Assembly (NCBI RefSeq): GCF_015277775.1
Contig: NZ_CP063849.1
Coordinates: 62,001 to 126,000, forward strand
DNA: 64,000 nt
Direction: 5' to 3'
Source: Paludibaculum fermentans
GTDB lineage: Bacteria; Acidobacteriota; Terriglobia; Bryobacterales; Bryobacteraceae
The notes beneath the pieces are model-generated. The model was not told where the DNA came from. It searched no databases and saw only the letters and a list, made by a program, of their open reading frames with translations. Of the stretch, positions 17,755 through 24,710 are shown piece by piece. A program made the translations under genes and the position numbers. The first letter of the stretch is position 1. Each line of letters starts with the position of its first letter.

Positions 17755-18240
17755 ATGGCCTCGCAACTTCCGGAACAGACGCTGCAACAACCGCTGCTCG
17801 ACCGGTTGATCGACCTCGAGCCTTGGGTCAAGGTGGAGGTTCTGCCTTCCCGCGCCCAGGCCATCCGCAGTCTGAAGGAGTCCATTAAGCGCGATCTCGA
17901 ATGGGTCTTCAACACTCGCAAAACCGAGGAAGAGGCGCCCAAATCGATGGTGGAGCTACGCCACTCGCTCTATCACTTCGGACTCATGGACATGACCTCC
18001 ATCCGCCTGCACTCAGCCGAAGACGAGAAGAATCTCCTGCGCGCCATCGAAACGGCGGTTGAGTTCTTTGAGCCGAGGCTGAAGCAGGTGAGAGTCACCT
18101 CTCAGGAACCCCTTTATAAGCAGGAAAGAAACCTGCACTTCACGATCGACGCAATGCTCATGCTCGATCCCGCGCCCGAGGCCATCTCCTTCGACACTTA
18201 CCTGGATCTGACCCGAGGCGAGTATCAAGTGAAGGCTTGA
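17755..18240 (+). CDS. tssE: Type VI secretion baseplate protein TssE (gp25-like)
   Basis: This 161-residue gp25/lysozyme-like baseplate wedge protein has the conserved helix SLKESIKRDLEWVFNTRK (about residues 40-58) and the strand near residue 130 reading LHFTIDAML. TssE joins TssF, TssG and TssK in the baseplate and nucleates sheath assembly. No lysozyme catalytic function is expected of this family. It is flanked by tssA (3-base gap) and tssF (4-base gap), the standard order. Confidence 0.93.
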   Translation: MASQLPEQTLQQPLLDRLIDLEPWVKVEVLPSRAQAIRSLKESIKRDLEWVFNTRKTEEEAPKSMVELRHSLYHFGLMDMTSIRLHSAEDEKNLLRAIETAVEFFEPRLKQVRVTSQEPLYKQERNLHFTIDAMLMLDPAPEAISFDTYLDLTRGEYQVKA

Positions 18241-18244
18241 CTCC

Positions 18245-20086
18245 ATGCGGGACGAACTTCTCCAGTACTACGAAAAAGAGCTCAGCTTCCTGCGCCGCAT
18301 GGGCGCCGAGTTTGCTGAACGCTACCCGAAAATCGCCACCCGTTTGGTTCTGGAACCCAACAAATGTGAAGATCCCCACGTCGAGCGCCTGCTCGAGGGC
18401 TTCGCATTTCTCGCCGCGCGCGTCCGGCTGAAGATCGACGACGAGTTCCCTGAGATCACCGAGGCGCTGCTGAACATTCTGTTCCCGCACTACCTGCGGC
18501 CGCTGCCCTCCATGTCGATCGCTGAGTTCCACGTTGACTCGGAACAGGTCAAGCCCGAAAGCGGATTCAAAATCGAGCGTGGAGCGGTCCTGTCCTCACG
18601 TCCCGTCGCCGGCGCACCGTGCAAGTTCAGAACCAGCTACGACCTCACATTCTGGCCGGTGGAAGTCGCTGCAGCCGACTGGCGCACGCAGGATCGCGTG
18701 CGTAGCATCGGGGAGATGGCGGGCGCCGCGGGCGTCATCCGTCTTGTCCTCCGCTGCCAGGGCGACCTGACCTTCGGCAAACTGGCGCTGGACCGGCTCC
18801 GCTTCTACCTCGACGGCGAGAGCAGCACGATGCACACGCTCTATGAGGTCCTGTCCAATAACTGCCTCCAGATCATCGTGCGCGATCCTTCGCCCAAGTC
18901 CTCGATCAAGCCCCTGATTCTCTCGCCGGATTCCCTGCGGCCCATGGGATTTGAGGAAGACGAGGCCGTTCTCCCCTATCCCAGGCGTTCCTTCTCCGGT
19001 TATCAGATCATCCAGGAATATTTCGCCTTCCCGCAGAAGTTCATGTTCTTCGAACTCAACGGCCTGGATGCCGTCTGCGAGGCTGGCTTCCAGAACAGCG
19101 TGGAGATTACCTTCGTGATCTCACCGTTCGAGCGGTCGGACCGCCGGCAAGCCCTGGAAGTGGGCATCAATTCGAAGACGTTCCGCCTCAATTGCACCCC
19201 GATCATCAACCTTTTCCCTCATACCGCGGAGCCCATCCTGCTGGATCACACCCGGTATGAGTACCACGTCATTCCGGATGTGAACCGGCGCACCGCGTTG
19301 GAGATCTTCTCCGTGGAAGAGGTGGCCAGCGTCAATCCGGATTCCGAGGAAGTGACGGTTCTCGAGCCGCTTTACTCTTTCCGTCATGCCGACGCCAAGT
19401 CCGCCAGCCAGGTCTTCTGGTACACCCGCCGTGGACCAGCGACTTTGCGCAATGACAACGGCACGGAGATCTACCTTTCCATTTCAAACGCGGCGGGCAA
19501 GCACACGAGGCCCAAAGCCGATGTCCTGAACGTCAGGACTATCTGCTCCAATCGCGACCTGCCTGGCAGTTTGCCCTTTGGCAACGAAGCGGGAGATTTT
19601 ACCCTGGATGCGGCCGCTCCCGTCAATCGCATCGTAGCGTTACGCAAGCCCACCACCACCGTGCGTGCCCCCCAGAGGAAGAACCTGTTCTGGCGCATGA
19701 TCTCGATGTTCTCGCTGAATTACCTCTCCCTGGTGGAGGAGGGCGGAGACGCATTCCGCGAAATGCTCCGCCTGTACAATTTTGCCGAGACTTCCTACGG
19801 CGAAAAGCAGATCGAAGGGCTCACCGCGCTCCGTTCCAGGCGCGAATTCGCGCCGGTCGTCTATGACGATGGAACCTCTTTTGCCCGCGGCACACACATC
19901 TCGATGGACTTTGACGAAGAGCAGTTCGTTGGCGAAGGGGTGTTTCTCTTCGCGGCGGTGCTCGAGCGCTTCCTCGGCCTGTACGTTTCGCTCAACAGCT
20001 TCACACAGCTGGAAGTGCGAACCAAACAGCGAAAGGAGGTACTCAAGGAATGGCCGCCAAGGACGGGCAGAAGGGTACTGATTTAG
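18245..20086 (+). CDS. tssF: Type VI secretion baseplate protein TssF (ImpG/VasA)
   Basis: This 613-residue TssF starts MRDELLQYYEKELSFLRRMG, the conserved N-terminus, and contains ERYPKIATRL and the DPHVERLLEGFAFLAARV block. TssF is the largest wedge subunit of the baseplate and binds TssG, TssK and the tube. Length matches the family (about 590-620). Its last 37 bases overlap tssG, so translation of the two is probably coupled, matching the TssF2-TssG1 complex stoichiometry being set after translation. Confidence 0.95.
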   Translation: MRDELLQYYEKELSFLRRMGAEFAERYPKIATRLVLEPNKCEDPHVERLLEGFAFLAARVRLKIDDEFPEITEALLNILFPHYLRPLPSMSIAEFHVDSEQVKPESGFKIERGAVLSSRPVAGAPCKFRTSYDLTFWPVEVAAADWRTQDRVRSIGEMAGAAGVIRLVLRCQGDLTFGKLALDRLRFYLDGESSTMHTLYEVLSNNCLQIIVRDPSPKSSIKPLILSPDSLRPMGFEEDEAVLPYPRRSFSGYQIIQEYFAFPQKFMFFELNGLDAVCEAGFQNSVEITFVISPFERSDRRQALEVGINSKTFRLNCTPIINLFPHTAEPILLDHTRYEYHVIPDVNRRTALEIFSVEEVASVNPDSEEVTVLEPLYSFRHADAKSASQVFWYTRRGPATLRNDNGTEIYLSISNAAGKHTRPKADVLNVRTICSNRDLPGSLPFGNEAGDFTLDAAAPVNRIVALRKPTTTVRAPQRKNLFWRMISMFSLNYLSLVEEGGDAFREMLRLYNFAETSYGEKQIEGLTALRSRREFAPVVYDDGTSFARGTHISMDFDEEQFVGEGVFLFAAVLERFLGLYVSLNSFTQLEVRTKQRKEVLKEWPPRTGRRVLI

Positions 20087-21093
20087 CCCCCACCAAACTG
20101 AGCGAAGTCCTCGAGCAAAAACCATACCGCTTCCAGTTCTTCCAGGCGGTCCGGCTGCTGGAGCGCTTTCTCGATGAGCGCACGCCCGTAGGCGGTTACG
20201 GGAACCCGTCCGCCGAAGTGGTGCGCCTGGCCGTGCATGCGTCCACCCAGTTCCCGGCGAGTGAAATCCAGTCTCTCCAGAAGCAGGAGACCGGTCCGCC
20301 GCGGATGACCGTGAACTTCTTCGGCTTGACGGGCCCGGTCGGCGTCCTGCCGACGGCCTACACCGAAATGCTGGCCGAACGGCTGCGGTCCAAGGACACG
20401 ACCCTTCGAGATTTTCTCGATATCTTCCATCACCGCATCCTCTCGCTCTTCTATATGGCGTGGCGCAAGAATCGCGCGCCCGTCATGTTTGAACGCGCAG
20501 AGAAGGATCAGTTCTCCGGCCGGCTCATGAGCCTGGTCGGGCTCGGTACGCGCGGCATGCGCAACCGGCAGGAAATCCCCGACTCCGCCTTTCTCTTCTA
20601 CGCCGGCCTGCTCATGATGCAGACTCGCCCGGCCGCGGCTCTGGAGAGCATTCTCAGGGATTACTTCGGAGCCGGCGTCGAGGTCGGACAGTTCGTTGGT
20701 GGATGGTATCCCGTATCCCCTGGCGCTCAGTGCAAACTGGGCGAAGAGGGCTATTCCAGCCGCCTGGGGCGTGGTGCCGTGGTCGGCGATGAAATCTGGG
20801 ACCGCCAGTCGCGCATTCGTGTCAAAATCGGACCACTGACGCGATCGCACTACGACGATTTTCTACCGGGCGGTGACTCACACCGCCGTCTGAAGGCCTG
20901 GATTACCCTCTTTGCGGGTTTGGAGTGCGACGTGGAAGTGCAACTCGTGCTGCGCCGCGAGCAGGTGCCGGCCTGTGAGTTGAGCGGCGCTGGCGGCAAG
21001 GGCCCCCGTCTTGGCTGGACCACCTGGGTGAACAATAAGCCCTTTGACCGGCATCCCGACGATGCGGTTTTTGAGATCTTAAGGCCTGCCTGA
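20050..21093 (+). CDS. tssG: Type VI secretion baseplate protein TssG (ImpH/VasB)
   Basis: This 347-residue TssG has the expected PYRFQFFQAVRLLERFL near residue 20, FFGLTGPVGVLPTAYTEML around residue 95, and DFLDIFHHRILSLFYMAWRK around 120-140, all typical of the family. It bridges two TssF copies in each wedge. The gene starts inside tssF with an AAAGGAGG ribosome site. After it a 45-base gap precedes vgrG. There is nothing unusual in length or motifs. Confidence 0.95.
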   Translation: MAAKDGQKGTDLAPTKLSEVLEQKPYRFQFFQAVRLLERFLDERTPVGGYGNPSAEVVRLAVHASTQFPASEIQSLQKQETGPPRMTVNFFGLTGPVGVLPTAYTEMLAERLRSKDTTLRDFLDIFHHRILSLFYMAWRKNRAPVMFERAEKDQFSGRLMSLVGLGTRGMRNRQEIPDSAFLFYAGLLMMQTRPAAALESILRDYFGAGVEVGQFVGGWYPVSPGAQCKLGEEGYSSRLGRGAVVGDEIWDRQSRIRVKIGPLTRSHYDDFLPGGDSHRRLKAWITLFAGLECDVEVQLVLRREQVPACELSGAGGKGPRLGWTTWVNNKPFDRHPDDAVFEILRPA

Positions 21094-21138
21094 ATCAGGC
21101 GCGCCTGCTAGTTCAACAGAGTCGAAAGGAGCAAGGAA

Positions 21139-23244
21139 ATGCCATCATCCGTTCAAGGCGAATGGCCACTGAAACTCACCACCCCACTGGGTGCGGATTT
21201 CCTACTTCCTGAAGCCTACCAGATGAGCGAAGCCATCTCTTCCCTCTTCCGGATGGAGATTGAAGCGAATGTCACGCCCGTGGCGGACCTTGCCTTCGAC
21301 CGGCTGCTGGGGCAAAAAATAACGCTGAGCATGGTGCTGGGTGATGGCAGTGAACGCCACTACAACGGCATCGTCTCCCGCATTACGCAGGGGCACCGGA
21401 GCTACGACACCGCTTACTTTTCCCTGGAAGTCGTGCCGAAGTTCTGGCTGCTGACCCGAGTCGAGCGCAGCCGAATCTTCCAGCAGAAGTCCGTGCCGGA
21501 TATTCTCCGTGAGGTACTTGGCGCGGACGCTCAGTTCCAGCTGGTCGGCACATTCGAGCCTCGTGAATACTGTGTCCAGTACCGGGAGTCCGATTTCGCC
21601 TTTGCTTCGCGCCTGATGGAAGAAGAAGGGATCTTCTATTTCTTCAAGCACACAGCCGACGACCACAAGATGATCGTCGCCAATTCCCCGGCCAAGCACA
21701 CCGATATTGCCGCGCCCACCACTATCATCTATGAGGAAGTGCAGGGCGGCACCCGGGCCGACAGCCGCATTCACGTCTGGTCCAAGTCCCAGGAGATCCG
21801 CTCCGGCAAGACCACCCTCCGCGACTACACCTTCGAAATTCCTGCCCAGAACCTCGAAGCGATCAAGACCATCATGGAGTCGGCCACGGCCGGCACCGTA
21901 ACTCATAAGCTGAACATCTCAGGCGGTTCGGCTCTCGAACGCTATGACAACCCGGGCGGCTACGCGAAGCGCTTTGACGGGATCTCCAAGACCGGCGGTG
22001 AGCAGGCCTCCAACCTCCAGAAGATCTTCACGGATAACACCAGGACCGTCGAGATCCGCATGCAGTCCGAAGCCGTGAATGCCCTCACGATTCAGGGTGA
22101 GAGTAACTGCCAGACCTTGGCCGCCGGCTCAAAGTTCACCCTCGACAGACACTTCTCCGACAACGGCGTCTACGTGTTGACCTCGGTTCAGCATTCCGCC
22201 AGCCACCCCATGGGCACCGAGGCGAATATGGAGTCGTTCACCTACGAGAACTCCTTCACCTGCCTCCCCCAGGCCATCCCCTACCGTCCGCCCCAGGTGA
22301 CCCCCCAACCGACAGTGCGCGGCACCCAGACGGCGGTCGTGGTCGGTCCTTCCGGTGAAGAGATCTTCCCCGATAAATACGGCCGCGTGAAAGTTCAGTT
22401 CTCCTGGGATCGCGAAGGCCAGAAGGACGCGAACAGCTCCTGCTGGGTTCGCGTCGGCACTCCCTGGGCCGGAAAGCAGTGGGGCATGATCCACATCCCC
22501 CGCATCGGCCAGGAGGTCATCGTCGATTTCATCGAAGGCGATCCCGACCGGCCGATCATCGTCGGCAGCGTCTATAACGCTGATCAGATGCCACCCTACA
22601 CCTTGCCGGACAACAAGACCCAGAGCGGCATCAAGAGCCGCAGTTCCAAGCAGGGCGGCACCGAGAACTTCAACGAATTCCGCTTCGAGGACAAGAAGGG
22701 TAGCGAACAGGTCTTCCTGCACGCCGAGAAGGATCTCCTCACCGAGGTGGAGAACGACGAGACCCGCAACGTCGATCATGACCGCATCACCACCATCAAG
22801 AACGACGAGACCAAGACGATCAAGGAAGGCAACGAGACCATCACGATCGAACAGGGCGACCAGACCTTTACCATCAAAGTCGGGAAGCAGACCATCACCA
22901 TCCAGGCCGACCAGGCCACCACCATCAAGCAGGGCAACCAGACCCTCGACATCAAAATGGGCAACCAGACGACAACCCTCGACATGGGCAACCAGTCGAC
23001 GAAGTTGAAGATGGGCAACCAGACCACCAAGCTCGATCTCGGCAAGGCCGAAACCGAGGCCATGCAGTCCATTGAATTGAAGGTCGGCCAGAGTAGTATC
23101 AAAGTAGATCAGATGGGCGTGACCATCAAGGGCATGATGATTAAGATCGAAGGCCAGATTCAGGTGCAGGTGAAGGGCCTGATCACGCAGATTAACGGCG
23201 ATGCGATGCTGATGGAAAAGGGCGGCATCGTGATGATCAACTAA
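21139..23244 (+). CDS. vgrG: Type VI secretion spike protein VgrG (TssI)
   Basis: This 701-residue VgrG has the gp27-like region (residues about 10-400, with EEEGIFYFFKH), then a gp5 OB-fold from about residue 409 (FPDKYGRVKVQFSWDREG) to 487, and then a long triple-stranded beta-prism needle. The needle part (about 545-690) is made of short repeats such as TIKxGNQTxxI. No separate catalytic domain follows the needle, so cargo must bind through the PAAR protein or as separate effectors. It lies 4 bases before the next gene, inside the spike-and-cargo end of the operon. Confidence 0.96.
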   Translation: MPSSVQGEWPLKLTTPLGADFLLPEAYQMSEAISSLFRMEIEANVTPVADLAFDRLLGQKITLSMVLGDGSERHYNGIVSRITQGHRSYDTAYFSLEVVPKFWLLTRVERSRIFQQKSVPDILREVLGADAQFQLVGTFEPREYCVQYRESDFAFASRLMEEEGIFYFFKHTADDHKMIVANSPAKHTDIAAPTTIIYEEVQGGTRADSRIHVWSKSQEIRSGKTTLRDYTFEIPAQNLEAIKTIMESATAGTVTHKLNISGGSALERYDNPGGYAKRFDGISKTGGEQASNLQKIFTDNTRTVEIRMQSEAVNALTIQGESNCQTLAAGSKFTLDRHFSDNGVYVLTSVQHSASHPMGTEANMESFTYENSFTCLPQAIPYRPPQVTPQPTVRGTQTAVVVGPSGEEIFPDKYGRVKVQFSWDREGQKDANSSCWVRVGTPWAGKQWGMIHIPRIGQEVIVDFIEGDPDRPIIVGSVYNADQMPPYTLPDNKTQSGIKSRSSKQGGTENFNEFRFEDKKGSEQVFLHAEKDLLTEVENDETRNVDHDRITTIKNDETKTIKEGNETITIEQGDQTFTIKVGKQTITIQADQATTIKQGNQTLDIKMGNQTTTLDMGNQSTKLKMGNQTTKLDLGKAETEAMQSIELKVGQSSIKVDQMGVTIKGMMIKIEGQIQVQVKGLITQINGDAMLMEKGGIVMIN
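22770..23060 (+). repeat. In-frame short repeats encoding the VgrG beta-prism needle
   Basis: About a dozen imperfect copies of a 7-8 codon unit (pattern [T/K]-[I/L]-x-x-G-[N/D]-[Q/E]-T) run in frame through the 3' part of vgrG. At nucleotide level the units share atcaag/atgggcaaccag segments. The Gly-Asn/Asp-Gln-Thr turns are expected for a three-stranded beta-helix. Confidence 0.7.
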
Positions 23245-23248
23245 TAAT

Positions 23249-23836
23249 ATGAGCACTGCACCTCAATCCGGGAAGCCGCCCAAGACGGTGGCCGAACTCT
23301 GCCAGGTGGCCGAGTTGGGCGAAGCCGCGGCGCAACTGGCTACCCCCGAAATCGCGGCGCCCGACTTTATCCAGGCGATGGTGGGCGCGGAAGAGTTCCC
23401 TGACGCTGTGAAGTTCCTCGCCTTCTCGTTGCCGAAGCGGGAGTCGATCTGGTGGGCCTGGGTCTGTGCTCGGCGCGCCTCCGGTGCGACCCCGCCGCCT
23501 GTCATCAAGGCTGCGCTCGACGCCACCGAGAAATGGATCGCCCAGCCCACCGATGCGCACCGTCGCGCGGCCATGGCCGCGGCCGAGAAAGCCGATTTCG
23601 GAACACCTGCCGGCTGCGCGGCCCTCAGCGTTTTTTTCAGCGGCGGCAGCGTCGCTCCACCGGAGGCGCCTGCTTTGGAGGCCGCCGAATACAGCACGGC
23701 CAAGGCAGTGGCCGGAGCTGTCACGTTTTCCGCCCTAAGCGGCGACCCGCAGGGGGCTTCGGAAGCATTCCGCAGCTTCATTGCGCAGGGGGTCGAAGTG
23801 GCGCGTAAAATCAGGATATGGGAGCCGGCGTCGTAG
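23249..23836 (+). CDS. T6SS-linked conserved protein of unknown function, between vgrG and PAAR
   Basis: This 195-residue soluble, Ala-rich helical protein has no recognisable catalytic motif. Visible features are WWAWVCAR near residue 70, a central EKWIAQPTDAHRRAAMAAAE segment and a small-residue block FGTPAGCAALSVFFSGGS. It may correspond to a family of unknown function that is common next to VgrG/PAAR genes; I cannot name it with certainty. Its position, 4 bases after vgrG and 28 bases before PAAR, is where adaptors or chaperones (DUF4123, DUF1795, DUF2169 types) usually sit, but it resembles none of these by eye. A cargo-loading role is inference. Confidence 0.65.
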   Translation: MSTAPQSGKPPKTVAELCQVAELGEAAAQLATPEIAAPDFIQAMVGAEEFPDAVKFLAFSLPKRESIWWAWVCARRASGATPPPVIKAALDATEKWIAQPTDAHRRAAMAAAEKADFGTPAGCAALSVFFSGGSVAPPEAPALEAAEYSTAKAVAGAVTFSALSGDPQGASEAFRSFIAQGVEVARKIRIWEPAS

Positions 23837-23864
23837 AGCCGGCAGCAGAGGGGAACACAGCGTT

Positions 23865-24155
23865 ATGGGAATGCCCGCTTCGAGAATCACCGACATGCAT
23901 GTCTGCCCCATGGTGACAGGCATCATTCCTCACGTCGGCGGCCCCATCCTGCCGCCCGGCGCGGTCACTGTCCTCATCGGCGGCCTGCCCGCCGCTCGCG
24001 CCACCGACATGGCTGTCTGCGTCGGCCCGCCCGATGTCATCGCCCTCGGCTCCTTCACCGTATTCACGATGAAGATGCCGCAGGCCCGCATCGGAGATAT
24101 CACCGCCCACGGCGGCAGCATCGTCCTCGGCTGCTTTACGGTGCTGGTGGGCTGA
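23865..24155 (+). CDS. PAAR domain spike-tip protein
   Basis: This 96-residue protein starts at ATG 23865 (an alternative is ATG 23871). It is a stand-alone PAAR domain: PASRITDMHVCPM, then HVGGPILPPGAVTVLIGG, PAARATDMAVC and a final AHGGSIVLGC. His and Cys residues suit the metal site at the tip. PAAR proteins sharpen the VgrG spike and carry effectors. The frame ends with TGA 24153-24155, and the next gene continues in the same frame at the very next codon. It is therefore possible that this PAAR once carried, or sometimes carries by readthrough, a C-terminal cargo domain. Confidence 0.93.
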   Translation: MGMPASRITDMHVCPMVTGIIPHVGGPILPPGAVTVLIGGLPAARATDMAVCVGPPDVIALGSFTVFTMKMPQARIGDITAHGGSIVLGCFTVLVG

Positions 24156-24623
24156 TTGGCTGACCTCATACCCGATCTTGAACCATCCGGGGAAGTCCAA
24201 CCCGAAGAACGGCCCGTTCTCAACGCCGGTCTAGACTTCTCCCGTTCCGTCCCGGACACGGTACGCGCCGCTTTCGATGGCATGCCCTCCAAGGTCCTCC
24301 TGCGGGAAGGCGAAATGCTCTACCGGTTCCTGGAGCACGGCTTCACCGGAACGGCCGAGGGCTTCTGGCTGCCGGCCGACACCTACCATCGGGTGAGGAA
24401 GGAATGCCTGGTGGACGGTATCCCCATCCCCGCCTGGGCCGTCAACCAATCCACGGCATTGCCCCGCGCGCCGCGCCCTGCTGTCTTCATCCAGGCCACA
24501 CTCGTCGAGAGCGTTTACGTCTTCCGGGGCTTCCTCAAGCACTCCGGAGGAACCCCTCGTCTGCGCCTCTGGATCCCCGGCCTCACCGGCGAGCAGATCT
24601 TCGTCCGCACCTACAATCTCTAG
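24156..24623 (+). CDS. Unknown PAAR-linked protein, candidate T6SS cargo
   Basis: This 155-residue protein begins at TTG 24156, directly after and in frame with the PAAR stop codon; ggtggg just upstream could help reinitiation. The N-terminal 40 residues are acidic and Pro-rich. The rest is a compact alpha/beta region with LYRF (near residue 55), AWAVNQSTAL (near 95), VYVFRG and a C-terminal WIPGLTGEQIFV. The order Arg...Ser-Thr...Glu/Gln loosely recalls an ADP-ribosyltransferase fold, but this is weak and unverified. Position at the end of the vgrG-PAAR operon makes it a plausible effector or effector-binding protein. No immunity gene is apparent downstream. Confidence 0.5.
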   Translation: MADLIPDLEPSGEVQPEERPVLNAGLDFSRSVPDTVRAAFDGMPSKVLLREGEMLYRFLEHGFTGTAEGFWLPADTYHRVRKECLVDGIPIPAWAVNQSTALPRAPRPAVFIQATLVESVYVFRGFLKHSGGTPRLRLWIPGLTGEQIFVRTYNL

Positions 24624-24670
24624 CTCCCCGGCGCGCCCATCCGACTCCTGGGAGCGCCTGTCGCCTTATC

Positions 24671-24702
24671 TTGACATGCAACTCAGTTGCATGTACGATA
24701 AT
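24671..24702 (+). promoter_or_regulatory. Promoter with a 19-bp palindrome filling the spacer
   Basis: TTGACA (24671-24676), a 17-base spacer and TACGAT (24694-24699) or overlapping GATAAT (24697-24702) form a strong promoter for the TonB-receptor gene. The palindrome CATGCAACT-c-AGTTGCATG (24675-24693) overlaps the end of the -35 box and fills the spacer, the classic repressor position. Transcription would begin within about 5 bases of ATG 24711, so the mRNA is probably near-leaderless. The rest of the 24624-24710 interval holds nothing else recognisable. Confidence 0.65.
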
Positions 24703-24710
24703 TTCAGATT

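Noticed and set aside
22770-23060. Possible CRISPR-like repeat array in this stretch
   Set aside because: Units are 21-24 bases, contiguous, in frame and without spacers; they encode the VgrG beta-prism.
22129-23256. 375-codon minus-strand frame with a repeated aliphatic/Asp pattern opposite vgrG
   Set aside because: The repeats are the antisense image of the VgrG needle repeats, not a separate repeat protein.
24156-24623. Firm assignment of the PAAR-linked protein as an ADP-ribosyltransferase
   Set aside because: Only a loose order of Arg, Ser-Thr and Glu/Gln positions is visible; without a profile or structure it remains speculation.
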